Positions 54,054 to 63,733 of a stretch of DNA of 64,000 nucleotides are shown in pieces. Each line of letters starts with the position of its first letter. Positions within the stretch are counted from its first letter, which is position 1. This DNA is from an uncultured Desulfobacter sp. GTDB taxonomy: Bacteria; Desulfobacterota; Desulfobacteria; Desulfobacterales; Desulfobacteraceae. The DNA is taken from NCBI RefSeq assembly GCF_963666675.1, contig NZ_OY762929.1, positions 5,304,001 through 5,368,000 of the forward strand. Direction: 5' to 3'. A program made the translations under genes and the position numbers. The notes under the pieces were generated by a model, which searched no databases, was not told the origin of the DNA, and worked only from the letters and a program-made list of their open reading frames with translations.

Positions 54054-56015
54054 ATGGCATTACCTAACAAACCTGCTGGTGAACTTAAAATTGTCAGAGA
54101 GCCAGAGGTAGAAAAAAGAGACGTTGATGTTCTGATCATCGGCGGTGGTATGGCTGCCTGCGGTACTGCATTTGAAATCAAAAAATGGGCTGACGACGAC
54201 ACCAAAATCCTTTTGGTCGACAAAGCTGCTCTTGAACGGTCCGGCGCTGTAGCCCAGGGCCTGTCTGCCATCAACACTTACATCGGCGAAAACAAACCCG
54301 AAGATTACGTTCGCATGGTTCGTAATGACCTGATGGGTATTGTTCGTGAAGACTTGATCTTTGACCTTGGCCGTCACGTTGATGACTCCGTACATCTGTT
54401 TGAAGAATGGGGACTTCCCATCTGGAAAAAAACCGACGACAACAAAAACCTCGACGGTAAAAAAGGCCTGAAACTGGGTACTCTTAAGGGCGGCGCTACT
54501 CCCGTACGTACCGGTAAATGGCAGATCATGATCAACGGTGAATCCTACAAGAGAATCGTTGCTGAAGCCGGTAAAAAAGCCCTTGGCGACGAAAACATCC
54601 TTGAAAGAGTTTTCATCGTTGAAATCCTCAACGACAAAGATGATCCCAAAAGAGCTGCCGGCGCAGTTGGTTTCTCCGTACGTGAAAACAAAGTTTACAT
54701 CATCAACGCAAAGGTTATGATGGTTGCCTGCGGTGGCGCGGTTAACATTTACCAGCCCCGTTCCGTTGCTGAAGGTAAAGGCCGTGCATGGTACCCCGTA
54801 TGGAATGCCGGTTCCACTTACACCATGGCTCTTAGAGCTGGTGCTGAACTTTCCATGATGGAAAACCGTTTCACCCCGGCCCGTTTTAAAGACGGTTACG
54901 GTCCTGTTGGTGCTTGGTTCCTGCTTTTTAAAGCAAAAGTTGTTAACGGCCTTGGTGAATTCTATGCCGGTAACGAAGAGACCAAAAAAGAGCTTGAAAA
55001 ATATGCTCCCTACGGAACTGCTGCCGTAACTCCGACCTGTCTGCGTAACCACCTGATGATGAAAGAGTACAAAGAAGGCCGCGGTCCCATCATCATGGAA
55101 ACCACTAAAGCCCTTGCTGCCCTTGGCGAAACCATGGACAAAAAAGAGCTGAAACATCTTGAGTCAGAAGCTTGGGAAGATTTCCTTGACATGTCCGTTG
55201 GTCAGGCTGGTCTGTGGTGTGCTACCAACACCGAGCCCGAGAAAAAAGACTCCGAAATTATGCCCACCGAACCGTACCTGTTGGGTTCTCACTCCGGTTG
55301 CTGCGGCATCTGGTGCTCCGGTCCTGAAGAAGACTGGGTACCCGATTCCTACAAATGGGGTTACAACAGAATGACCACTTGTAGAGGTCTGTTCACTGCT
55401 GGTGACGGCGTTGGTTGCTCCGGTCATAAATTCTCCTCTGGTTCCCATGCAGAAGGCCGTATCATTGCCAAGTCCATGCTCCAGTACCTGAAAGCCGAAG
55501 GCGACAAGGTTACAGGTTTCGCTGAAACTGACCAGGAATTGGTAGATATGGTTTACTATCCGGTATACAACTACCTGGATAACTGTGAATACACCACTGC
55601 TACAGACGTTAACCCCAAATACTGCAAACCTGCAGGTATGGCTATGCGTCTGATGAAAATGACCAATGAGTATGGCGCTGGTACTGGTTCTTTCTACATG
55701 ACCAACGGCAAATCCCTCGAAGTTCTCATGGACCTGTTCGAAATGTTCCGTGAAGACCTTGAGAAGATTGCTGCCGGCGATCTTCATGAACTGCTCAGAG
55801 CTTGGGAAATCATCCATCGTCTCTACACAGTTCAGGCTCACACCCGTCACATCCAGTTCCGTGAAGAATCTCGTTTCCCTGGTTTCTACTACAGAGGCGA
55901 CTTCATGGGTCAGAATGATGAAGAGTGGTTCTGCTTTGTTAACTCTTCTTATGACAAGAAGACCAACGAGTGGACACTGAAAAAAGAACCCTACGTTAAA
56001 ATTATCTCCGACTAG
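54054..56015 (+). CDS. aprA: Adenylylsulfate (APS) reductase alpha subunit
   Basis: A 653-residue FAD-containing catalytic subunit. The Rossmann loop IIGGGMAACGTAFE lies at residues ~26-39. Further family segments include GHKFSSGSHAEGR and HTRHIQFREESRFPGFYYRGD, part of the substrate site. Length is normal. GGAGG precedes the ATG, and aprB ends 50 bp upstream. Codon use matches aprB. A strong terminator follows at 56054-56092, so aprBA is a separate transcript from qmoABC unless there is read-through. Confidence 0.98.
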   Translation: MALPNKPAGELKIVREPEVEKRDVDVLIIGGGMAACGTAFEIKKWADDDTKILLVDKAALERSGAVAQGLSAINTYIGENKPEDYVRMVRNDLMGIVREDLIFDLGRHVDDSVHLFEEWGLPIWKKTDDNKNLDGKKGLKLGTLKGGATPVRTGKWQIMINGESYKRIVAEAGKKALGDENILERVFIVEILNDKDDPKRAAGAVGFSVRENKVYIINAKVMMVACGGAVNIYQPRSVAEGKGRAWYPVWNAGSTYTMALRAGAELSMMENRFTPARFKDGYGPVGAWFLLFKAKVVNGLGEFYAGNEETKKELEKYAPYGTAAVTPTCLRNHLMMKEYKEGRGPIIMETTKALAALGETMDKKELKHLESEAWEDFLDMSVGQAGLWCATNTEPEKKDSEIMPTEPYLLGSHSGCCGIWCSGPEEDWVPDSYKWGYNRMTTCRGLFTAGDGVGCSGHKFSSGSHAEGRIIAKSMLQYLKAEGDKVTGFAETDQELVDMVYYPVYNYLDNCEYTTATDVNPKYCKPAGMAMRLMKMTNEYGAGTGSFYMTNGKSLEVLMDLFEMFREDLEKIAAGDLHELLRAWEIIHRLYTVQAHTRHIQFREESRFPGFYYRGDFMGQNDEEWFCFVNSSYDKKTNEWTLKKEPYVKIISD

Positions 56016-56053
56016 TACGGTAAGACGTTTTAACCTAAGGATGTCTTGATATG

Positions 56054-56092
56054 AACCTCCAGGTGCCGGCTTACCGGTGCCTGGAGGTTTTT
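56054..56092 (+). terminator. Rho-independent terminator after aprA
   Basis: AACCTCCAGGTGCCGG pairs with CCGGTGCCTGGAGGTT over 16 bases (two G-T pairs) around CTTA and is followed by TTTTT. Confidence 0.92.
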
Positions 56093-56163
56093 CAGATTAT
56101 GATGATGCCAGCCCGGCCCTGTCTCCTTTTTTGCTAGCTTGCAAGCGAACCATTTATAGGTTA

Positions 56164-56181
56164 ATTTGCAGTCTTGCAAAT
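56164..56181 (+). promoter_or_regulatory. Dyad upstream of qmoA
   Basis: ATTTGCA-GTCT-TGCAAAT is a perfect inverted repeat 126-143 bp before the qmoA start. A related AGCTTGCAAGC palindrome lies 25 bp upstream. TTGCTA at 56131 and TATAGG at 56155 might be a weak promoter. Regulator unknown. Confidence 0.35.
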
Positions 56182-56306
56182 GAGGAGAACAGGATGCTGG
56201 CCCCGGGCCGAAACCGGATAGCATTGGTTTTGCCAGGATCCGGCATACAAAGATTTGGAATTTATACACAACACAACTACACAACTTAAATGCACGGAGG
56301 GACAGC

Positions 56307-57578
56307 ATGACTACAGAAAATTCAGCCCCGGTAAGTGGAAGCATTATGGTGGTTGGTGGTGGAATCAGCGGTCTTACAACCGCTTTGGAAGCTGCCGAAG
56401 TGGGCTATGAAGTCTTCCTGATTGAAAAGGAAGCTTCCCTTGGTGGAAGAGTTACCCAGCTCAAACACTACTTCCCCAAACTCTGCCCGCCTACCTGCGG
56501 TCTTGAAATCAATTACAGACGCCTCAAAGATAACAAAAACATTAAAGTGTACACGCTTTCCGAGGTACAGAATGTTGACGGCACCCCTGGGGATTACACC
56601 GTCACCGTTAAATCCGCACCCCGTTATGTCAACAGCAACTGCACCTGCTGCGGTGAATGTGAAAAAGTATGCGAAACTGAAATCAGCAATGAATTCAACT
56701 TTGGCATGGACCGTCACAAAGCCGCTTACCTGCCCCACAACATGGCCTATCCCCAACGCTATGTCATGGATTCCGCCATGGGCAAAGAAGACCGTGACAA
56801 GGTCAAAGAAGCCTGCAAGTATGACGCTGTTGATTTTACCATGGAAGAGAGCACCTTTGACCTGAAAGTCGGTGCAGTTGTATTCACCACCGGATGGCAA
56901 CCCTATGATGCCACCCGCATCGACAATCTCGGGTTTGGCCGCTACCAGAACATCGTCACCAACATGATGCTGGAACGTCTGGCCTCTTCCAACGGCCCCA
57001 CCGAAGGCAAAATCATCCGCCCGTCCGATGATAAAGCACCCGAAACCATCGCCTTTGCCCAGTGTGCAGGCTCCAGGGATGAGAACCACCTGCCCTACTG
57101 CTCATATATCTGCTGCCTGGCATCCTTAAAGCATGCCACATACATCAGAGCCCAGTATCCTGATGCAAAAATTTACATCTACTATATTGACCTGCGGACC
57201 CCGGGCAGAAAATACGAAAGCTTCTATGCCAAACTCAAAGCAGATGAAAACGTATTCTTCGTAAAAGGCAAAGTTGCTGAAGTCAGTGAAGAGAGCGGCA
57301 CCGGCAACATCAATCTTGTGGCCGAAGATACCATCTCCGGTGAAAAAATCAGGCAGACCGTTGACATGCTGGTACTTGCCACCGGTATGCAGCCCTCCTG
57401 CGCCATTGATAAACCCTCAGCGGATCTGACCTTTGATGACGAAGGCTTTATTATCAATGACTTTGCTAAAGGCGGCCTGTTCGCAGCAGGGTGTGCCAAT
57501 AAACCGGCCGATGTTGTGACATCCAACCAGAATGCAACCGGCATGGCCCTTAAAGCCATTCAGACTCTGAGGAGGTAA
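56307..57578 (+). CDS. qmoA: Quinone-interacting membrane-bound oxidoreductase subunit QmoA
   Basis: A 423-residue soluble flavoprotein related to heterodisulfide reductase subunit HdrA. The FAD loop VVGGGISGLTTALEAAE is at residues ~15-31. PKLCPPTCGLE and CTCCGECEKVCE are cysteine motifs of the family. With QmoB and QmoC it passes electrons from menaquinol towards APS reductase at the cytoplasmic face of the membrane. CGGAGGG precedes the ATG. qmoB starts six bases after its stop. Confidence 0.96.
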   Translation: MTTENSAPVSGSIMVVGGGISGLTTALEAAEVGYEVFLIEKEASLGGRVTQLKHYFPKLCPPTCGLEINYRRLKDNKNIKVYTLSEVQNVDGTPGDYTVTVKSAPRYVNSNCTCCGECEKVCETEISNEFNFGMDRHKAAYLPHNMAYPQRYVMDSAMGKEDRDKVKEACKYDAVDFTMEESTFDLKVGAVVFTTGWQPYDATRIDNLGFGRYQNIVTNMMLERLASSNGPTEGKIIRPSDDKAPETIAFAQCAGSRDENHLPYCSYICCLASLKHATYIRAQYPDAKIYIYYIDLRTPGRKYESFYAKLKADENVFFVKGKVAEVSEESGTGNINLVAEDTISGEKIRQTVDMLVLATGMQPSCAIDKPSADLTFDDEGFIINDFAKGGLFAAGCANKPADVVTSNQNATGMALKAIQTLRR

Positions 57579-57584
57579 CGAACC

Positions 57585-59921
57585 ATGGATAAAAAATACG
57601 GCGTATATATCTGCACAGGCTGTGGTATCGGTGACACACTTGACATTGAATCGCTGAAAAGCATCCCCGATGACGAAGGCGTCAACTGCACCACCCACCC
57701 CTTCCTGTGCTCCAAAGCAGGTGTTGAGCTCATCCAAAAGGACATTGACGAGGGCAAAGTAAACGCCATGGTTATCGGTGCTTGCTCCCGCCGGGTGAAT
57801 TTTGATGTATTTAACTTTCCCGGATGCATCATTGAACGCTCCAATCTAAGAGAAGGTGTCGTATGGCCCCATTCACGGGAAACCTACCCGGCCCTGACCG
57901 AAGAACAAAAAGATGACGGAGAAAGCTTTGACCGTATCCAGATGAAAGCCCAGGATTACATCAAAATGGGTATGATCCGCCTGGAAAAAGTCAACCTTCC
58001 CGAACCCTACCAAACACAGTCTTTTTCCAAAAAAGTACTCGTACTCGGCGGCGGTGTTACCGGTATGTCTGCAGCCCTTGACGCTGCCAAAGCCGGTTAT
58101 GAAGTGACCATCGTGGAAAAAGAGGCAGCCCTTGGTGGATATGCAGCCAAGCTTCGCAACCAGATGCCTGTCCAGGCACCCTTTGAAACCCTCCAGGCGC
58201 CGGTGGTCGAGGCACTTGTCCAGGATGTTGAAGGTAACGCCAACATAGATGTACGGACCAACTGCGTTGTGGCACGTATTGCCGGCCAGCCGGGTGAGTT
58301 CACCGTAACCATGAAAAAACCCGGTGAAAAGATCCCCTTTGACGTACCCTATCCGCTGCCCCCCGAAGAGCTTGTGGATGAAAACGGCAAAGAACTGGAC
58401 GCCGACGCTGCCCACGAAAAATACCTGAAATACAACGAAGGCAGAGAAGATATCCTCTCCCTTGATCCGGACGGCGAGCTTTACGGTGCTGTTGTTCTGG
58501 CAGCCGGATGGCGGCCTGATGTCCTTGAAGGCGAAGCTTACGAACACCTCTCTTTGGATTGCCCCGACGTGGTCACCAATGATGAGTTTGAAATGATTGC
58601 CGCCAAGGGAAAAATCCTGCGTCCGTCCAACGGCAAGGAAGCCAAAAACGTGGTATTCATCCAATCTGCCGGCAAAGATGAAGACGACAGCGATTTTGAA
58701 TACACAGGTTCCGTTACCTCCATGGTCGCCCTGAAACAAGCCCGTTATGTCAGGGAAGACTATGCCGACGGCAAAGCGTATGTGATTTATCAGCATATGA
58801 GAACCCCCGGCCTGCAGGAATATTTCTACAAAGCCATGCAGCAGGATGACGGCATTTTCATGACCAAGGGCGCTGTAACCGACGTTACCGCCACAAGCAG
58901 TGAATTGATGGTGACCGCCCAAAACACACTGCTGGGTGAAAACCTGGTTCTCAAAGCCGACATGGTTGTTGTGGCAAGCGGCATGGTTCCGGCCACCAAG
59001 GACAATCCGGTCATCAACCTGGCCTACCGCCAGGGCCCCGGCTTCAGGGATAACGATATCTTCGGTCAGTATGCCGACTCCAACTACATCTGTTTTCCCT
59101 ATGAAACCCAGAGAACCGGTATTTACGCAGCAGGTACCATCCGTCGTGCCATGACCATTGAAGAGTCCATGGAAGACGCTGCCGGTGCAGCTCTCAAAGC
59201 CATCCAGTGTATTGAAAGTGCCAACCGCGGCATGGCCGTTCATCCGCGCTCCGGTGATATGACTTACCCGGACTTCTTCTTCCAGAGATGTACCCAGTGT
59301 AAACGCTGCACGGTTGAATGCCCCTTCGGCGCCCTGGATGATGATGCCAGGGGAACCCCGAAAGCCAACCCCACACGTTGCCGCCGCTGCGGTACCTGCA
59401 TGGGTGCTTGTCCGGAACGTATTATCTCCTTTGCCGATTACACCATTGACAGTATCGGTTCCCAGGTCAAGGCCATCAGTGTCCCCTCCGAAGACGATTA
59501 TGATGAACCGCCCTTGCGCTTCCTGGCCCTGGTATGTGAAAATGACGCCCTGCCTGCATTGGATATGGTAGGTATGAACCGAGTGGATTACTCTCCGGAT
59601 GTCCGCATCATTCCGGTTCGCTGCCTGGGTTCCGTCAACACCATCTGGATCAAGGACGCATTGGCCCAGGGTATTGACGGTGTTATTCTCATCGGCTGCA
59701 AACACGGCGATGATTACCAGTGCCATTTTGTCAAAGGGTCCGAACTTGCTGAAATCCGCGTGAAGAAGATCGGGGATGCCCTTGCTTCACTGGCCCTTGA
59801 AGAAGAACGTGTGGCATTTGAAGAAGTCGCCATTGATGAATATGACAAACTGCCCAAGATCATCAACGACTTTGTTGAAGAAGTGGACGCACTTGGCCCC
59901 AACCCGTTCAAAGGTTTCTAA
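57585..59921 (+). CDS. qmoB: Quinone-interacting membrane-bound oxidoreductase subunit QmoB
   Basis: A 778-residue fusion of an HdrA-like flavoprotein (FAD loop VLGGGVTGMSAALDAAKAGY near residue 150), a double [4Fe-4S] ferredoxin domain (CTQCKRCTVECP and CRRCGTCMGACP, residues ~570-605) and a C-terminal MvhD-like domain (PVRCLGSVNTIWIKDALAQG, GCKHGDDYQCHF). It lies between qmoA and qmoC. The ribosome-binding site GAGGAGG overlaps the end of qmoA, so the genes are coupled. Confidence 0.96.
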   Translation: MDKKYGVYICTGCGIGDTLDIESLKSIPDDEGVNCTTHPFLCSKAGVELIQKDIDEGKVNAMVIGACSRRVNFDVFNFPGCIIERSNLREGVVWPHSRETYPALTEEQKDDGESFDRIQMKAQDYIKMGMIRLEKVNLPEPYQTQSFSKKVLVLGGGVTGMSAALDAAKAGYEVTIVEKEAALGGYAAKLRNQMPVQAPFETLQAPVVEALVQDVEGNANIDVRTNCVVARIAGQPGEFTVTMKKPGEKIPFDVPYPLPPEELVDENGKELDADAAHEKYLKYNEGREDILSLDPDGELYGAVVLAAGWRPDVLEGEAYEHLSLDCPDVVTNDEFEMIAAKGKILRPSNGKEAKNVVFIQSAGKDEDDSDFEYTGSVTSMVALKQARYVREDYADGKAYVIYQHMRTPGLQEYFYKAMQQDDGIFMTKGAVTDVTATSSELMVTAQNTLLGENLVLKADMVVVASGMVPATKDNPVINLAYRQGPGFRDNDIFGQYADSNYICFPYETQRTGIYAAGTIRRAMTIEESMEDAAGAALKAIQCIESANRGMAVHPRSGDMTYPDFFFQRCTQCKRCTVECPFGALDDDARGTPKANPTRCRRCGTCMGACPERIISFADYTIDSIGSQVKAISVPSEDDYDEPPLRFLALVCENDALPALDMVGMNRVDYSPDVRIIPVRCLGSVNTIWIKDALAQGIDGVILIGCKHGDDYQCHFVKGSELAEIRVKKIGDALASLALEEERVAFEEVAIDEYDKLPKIINDFVEEVDALGPNPFKGF

Positions 59922-59957
59922 TAACGGCATACAAACTTAATGGAGGTATCTACTACG

Positions 59958-61163
59958 ATGAGTGCCAATTATATTGCCCAACCAGATCTGGGATTTATTG
60001 CCGAGATTAGAGGTCTTGGCGGAGAAACGCTTAAAAAATGTTACCAATGCGCCACATGTTCCGTGGCCTGCCCCATTGCACCGGAAGACAGCCCCTTTCC
60101 CAGAAAGGAAATGATTGCCGCTTCCTGGGGTCTTAAAGATAAACTGATCAGCAACGGCGACATCTGGCTGTGCCACCAGTGCGGTGACTGCACGGACATG
60201 TGCCCCCGGGGTGCCGCACCTGGTGATGTACTTGCTGCTGTCCGCTCTGCGGCCATCACTGAATACGCAACACCAAAACCCCTTGCCAAGGCTGTAAACG
60301 ATCCAAGTAAACTGCCCTTGCTGGTAGGTATCCCCGCTGCCTGGTTTGCCCTGCTTGCCATCATCACCACCGGGTTTGGCGGAACCATGGAAAAAATTTT
60401 CCATTTCCTGTTCGGCGATGCCCTTGGCGGGCGTCTTCACTGGTCCCATGCGCACCCGGGATCAGAACATGTGATTGCCCATTCTAACTTTGTATCCACC
60501 TGGTTTGTGGATATGACCTTTGTTCCCACGGCTATTTTTGCCACGGCTGTTTTCTTTCTTGCTTTGAAACGCTTTATTGTCGACATTCATGAAAATGCGG
60601 TTCTTGAAGGCAAAACAGACAAAACCAGCCTGGATTACAAAGCCCTGCTGATGTCCATTAAAAATGTCATCCCCACAGTGTTGAAACACGATAAGTTCAA
60701 CCAGTGCGGATCCAACAAAGATCGTGCAACCCCGCATATGATGGTGCTGTTTGCCTTTATCGGCCTTTTCGTTGTAACGGCTGTATGCGGTATCATGCTT
60801 TATGTGGGCGGTTATGCAGGTCCCTATCCCCAGCTGAACCCCATTAAATGGCTGGCCAACATCGCAGGTGTTTCCCTGGTCATCGGTTCAGGTATCATGA
60901 TCAAAAACAGACTGACCAACAAAGAACAAATCACAGCCTATAAAGACTGGTTTATTCTTGGTGTTGTCTTCACCCTTGGCCTTACCGGTATGCTCACAGA
61001 AATGGCCCGCCTGGCTGATATTGCATGGCTGGCTTACTTCTTCTACTGGATCCATCTGGTTGCCATTTTCGAATTGTTTGCTTTCCTGCCGTTCTCAAAA
61101 ATGGCTCACATTGTTTACCGTACGGTTGCAATGGGCTATGCCGATTACGCCAACAGAAAATAA
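59958..61163 (+). CDS. qmoC: Quinone-interacting membrane-bound oxidoreductase subunit QmoC
   Basis: A 401-residue membrane subunit. The N-terminal HdrC-like part has CYQCATCSVACP and CHQCGDCTDMCP. The C-terminal part is an HdrE/NarI-like cytochrome b with about six hydrophobic helices and several membrane His residues, the site of menaquinol oxidation. The ATG at 59958 is chosen because GGAGG lies 12 bases before it; an upstream in-frame ATG at 59940 has none. Followed by a strong terminator. Confidence 0.95.
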   Translation: MSANYIAQPDLGFIAEIRGLGGETLKKCYQCATCSVACPIAPEDSPFPRKEMIAASWGLKDKLISNGDIWLCHQCGDCTDMCPRGAAPGDVLAAVRSAAITEYATPKPLAKAVNDPSKLPLLVGIPAAWFALLAIITTGFGGTMEKIFHFLFGDALGGRLHWSHAHPGSEHVIAHSNFVSTWFVDMTFVPTAIFATAVFFLALKRFIVDIHENAVLEGKTDKTSLDYKALLMSIKNVIPTVLKHDKFNQCGSNKDRATPHMMVLFAFIGLFVVTAVCGIMLYVGGYAGPYPQLNPIKWLANIAGVSLVIGSGIMIKNRLTNKEQITAYKDWFILGVVFTLGLTGMLTEMARLADIAWLAYFFYWIHLVAIFELFAFLPFSKMAHIVYRTVAMGYADYANRK

Positions 61164-61185
61164 ACAGCCTTTTGTTAGGCCATAA

Positions 61186-61222
61186 TAAAGAGGGCTGGTT
61201 TTTTTACCGGCCCTCTTTTTAT
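61186..61222 (+). terminator. Rho-independent terminator after qmoC
   Basis: AAAGAGGGC and GCCCTCTTT form a stem, extended by TGGT/ACCG, with a T-rich loop and a TTTTTAT tail. Confidence 0.9.
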
Positions 61223-61280
61223 TTAGGGCATGGAAGCATAACGTTTTTTTAGCCCGGACCCCAGAAAGAAAAACCTTTCC

Positions 61281-61309
61281 TTGATGAACCTGACAAGTGT
61301 ATATATATT
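61281..61309 (+). promoter_or_regulatory. Possible promoter of the OmpA-like lipoprotein gene
   Basis: TTGATG is separated by 17 bases from TATATT. The leader to 61547 would be about 230 bases; it also contains a TGGCTG/CAGCCA hairpin near 61470-61500. The rest of 61223-61546 shows no gene. Confidence 0.5.
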
Positions 61310-61546
61310 ACATTTAATTGTTGCCGGTTGCCTTGATATACAAGCACTTGGCCACGCAGCACGCAGGGTACAGCCTCTCTACAATTTATATTAAATCCCC
61401 ATAGTTAATGAGTTTTACCCTCAAGTATCCTATTTTTATAAAATGAGATTTAACGCCCTTTGGCGTGGCTGGTGCTGATCATTGCCGGCCAACAGCCATT
61501 TTAGAAAATAAAAGACCCTATTAAATTTAGTGATGGAGAAAATTAA

Positions 61547-62200
61547 ATGAAAAAATTGCTTAACGCAGGTATTATTATTGTTTTTTCAGCCACTCTTTTT
61601 TCATGCGCAACCATGCAGACCAACCAACAACGGGGAACGGCTGTGGGTGCAGGTACCGGTGCAGCTGTGGGTGCCATTCTAGGCCAGGTCATTGGCAGGG
61701 ACACCGAATCAACGCTCATCGGTGCAGGCATCGGGGCCGCTCTTGGTGGGCTGACAGGTAACCAAGTGGGTAAATATATGGACATGCAGGAACGGGAGTT
61801 ACGAAATGCCATGGCCGCGTCCGAAGCGGCAAGTATACGGCGTGAACACGAAGTCTTGAAGGCAACATTTAAATCCGAATCTTATTTTGATTATGACTCA
61901 AGCCGTTTGAAACCTGGGGCATATCCGGAACTGAGACGCGTTTCCGATATTTTAATCAAGTATCCCCATTCCCGCATTGAAGTGGCCGGGCACACGGACA
62001 CCAAAGGCTCCATGGAATATAACCAGAGACTATCGGAACAACGGGCCCAAGCCGTTGCCAATCAATTAATTTACAATGGCGTTTCCGCCCAAAGGGTCAC
62101 AGCTGTTGGGTATGGAGAATCCCGGCCGATCTCATCCGACGACGCCATGAACCGGCGTGTTGAAATCCTCATTATGCCGGTAATGGAAGGCTCATATTAG
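61547..62200 (+). CDS. OmpA-family lipoprotein with glycine-zipper segment
   Basis: A 217-residue lipoprotein: signal peptide with lipobox LFSC (C20). Residues ~28-75 are Gly/Ala-rich (GAGTGAAVGAILGQVIG, GAGIGAALGGLTGNQVG), a glycine-zipper pair that can associate with membrane. The C-terminal OmpA domain (residues ~105-215) has FDYDSSRLKPG and the peptidoglycan-binding AGHTDTKGSMEYNQRLSEQR. It anchors the envelope to peptidoglycan. The ribosome-binding site GGAG is about 10 bases upstream. Confidence 0.9.
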   Translation: MKKLLNAGIIIVFSATLFSCATMQTNQQRGTAVGAGTGAAVGAILGQVIGRDTESTLIGAGIGAALGGLTGNQVGKYMDMQERELRNAMAASEAASIRREHEVLKATFKSESYFDYDSSRLKPGAYPELRRVSDILIKYPHSRIEVAGHTDTKGSMEYNQRLSEQRAQAVANQLIYNGVSAQRVTAVGYGESRPISSDDAMNRRVEILIMPVMEGSY

Positions 62201-62243
62201 TAATGCAAGACAATTATAAAAAGCACAAAGAGGCATGTAACAA

Positions 62244-63461
62244 ATGAATCCCATACAATCTTCAGATCGAATGAAAAATGTACATTCGGACATACGCGGT
62301 CCTGTTTTTGAAAAAGCCATGGAAATGGTTTCCGCCGGCATCGATGTCCTGAGACTCAATACCGGAAATCCGGATACGTTTGGATTTACCATGCCCGACA
62401 GTGTGCGCACGGCGTTAGTCAATAACGTGGATAAAGCCGTTGGATATTGTGATTTAAAAGGCATGCCCGAAGCCAGAAAAGCCATATGTGACTACCATGT
62501 CGGCAAAGGTCTTATGGACCTTTCCATGGATGATATATTTATTGGAAACGGGGTCAGTGAAGTTGTCAACATGGCGATGACCACGTTTTTAAATCCCGGT
62601 GATGAGATTCTTATTCCATCTCCAAGTTATTCACTCTGGACCAATATGGCCTATATTGTAGGCGCAAAACCGGTGCTTTACCGCTGTGACGAGGCATCTG
62701 ACTGGTATCCGGATGTGGCCGATATCCGAAAAAGAATCACCCCTAAAACCCGCGCCATAGTAGTTATCAATCCGAACAATCCAACGGGCGCCTTATATTC
62801 CAAAGCGGTGTTGGAACAGATCATTCAGATCGCCAGAGAACACAAGCTGCTTATTTGTTCGGATGAAATTTACGACCGATTGGTGATGGATGACCTGGAA
62901 CATGTATCGACAGCGGCACTTGCCCCGGACATGCCGGTTTTCACCTTCAACGGCTTATCCAAGTCACACATCATATGCGGATTTCGATGTGGCTGGCTGG
63001 CCGTCAGCGGGCCCCGGGAGCAAACAGCCGATTTAATCGCCTCTATCACAAAGTTGGCTGCCATGCGCCTGTGCGGCAATGCACTGACCCAGCTTGTGAT
63101 TCCAGCGGCATTGGCGGATGAACAAAGTACAAACGCATTGATTGCGCCCGGCGGAAGAATTTATCAACAAAGGGAGGCGACAATCAACGCGTTGGATCAA
63201 ATTGAGGGGATTACATACGTTAAAAACTCGGCAGCATTCTACCTTTTCCCCAAAATTGATGCCAAAAAATTTAATATTACAGACGATAAAAAATTTGTGC
63301 TGGATTTACTGGAAAGCAAGCATATTCTGCTTGTTGCAGGCAGCGGGTTTGACTGGCCGGAACCCGACCATTTTAGAATCGTTATGCTACCGGAACCAAA
63401 GGTATTGTCCCAGGCAATGCAGCAGATCGGAAATTTTCTCAGTACATATCGTCAAAAATAA
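62244..63461 (+). CDS. Class I PLP-dependent aminotransferase (alanine-transaminase-like)
   Basis: A 405-residue aminotransferase of the AlaA/AlaT-like subgroup. VINPNNPTGALY, CSDEIYDRLVMDD and FNGLSKSHIICGFRCGW (PLP lysine) are the main signatures, with FRIVMLPE holding the carboxylate Arg. Homologues in this subgroup transfer the amino group between alanine and 2-oxoglutarate. Begins 43 bp after the OmpA-like gene. A long hairpin follows 15 bp after its stop and may terminate it. Confidence 0.88.
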   Translation: MNPIQSSDRMKNVHSDIRGPVFEKAMEMVSAGIDVLRLNTGNPDTFGFTMPDSVRTALVNNVDKAVGYCDLKGMPEARKAICDYHVGKGLMDLSMDDIFIGNGVSEVVNMAMTTFLNPGDEILIPSPSYSLWTNMAYIVGAKPVLYRCDEASDWYPDVADIRKRITPKTRAIVVINPNNPTGALYSKAVLEQIIQIAREHKLLICSDEIYDRLVMDDLEHVSTAALAPDMPVFTFNGLSKSHIICGFRCGWLAVSGPREQTADLIASITKLAAMRLCGNALTQLVIPAALADEQSTNALIAPGGRIYQQREATINALDQIEGITYVKNSAAFYLFPKIDAKKFNITDDKKFVLDLLESKHILLVAGSGFDWPEPDHFRIVMLPEPKVLSQAMQQIGNFLSTYRQK

Positions 63462-63476
63462 TTCTTAAACCGTTTT

Positions 63477-63640
63477 AGGCCCAGGGTCGAAATAAAATCG
63501 TCCCAAATATGGCGCCGAATTTTTGAGCCTTATTCAAGTCGCTCGCTTGGGAGCATATTGAAATATGTGCCTAAGGGAGCAACGAAGAAGAAGGCCAAAA
63601 AGGCAAGCCATATGGGAGGATTTATTTTGATCATGGGCCT
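63477..63640. repeat. Long-hairpin (MITE-like) element 2
   Basis: A 164-bp element with imperfect inverted halves. Ends are AGGCCCA and TGGGCCT; the arms continue as AAATAAA and TTTATTTTGAT, then ATATGGC and GCCATAT. The centre is GCATATT-GAA-ATATGTGC. The layout is that of element 1 at 23801 but the sequence differs. No gene inside. Confidence 0.6.
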
Positions 63641-63733
63641 TAATAGCTGTTTTTTACTCTAAACAGGTATATCGAATGAGTTGTAACAGGTCATCCCCGC
63701 CCGGCCGACAAGGACGGGCGGGGATGTGCCTGA

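Noticed and set aside
54060..55157. A 365-codon open frame antisense to aprA
   Set aside because: Explained by the biased codon use of aprA; low-complexity Phe/Val/Gly-rich translation without family features.
57873..59726. A 617-codon open frame antisense to qmoB
   Set aside because: Shadow of qmoB codon bias; no domain, signal peptide or ribosome-binding site.
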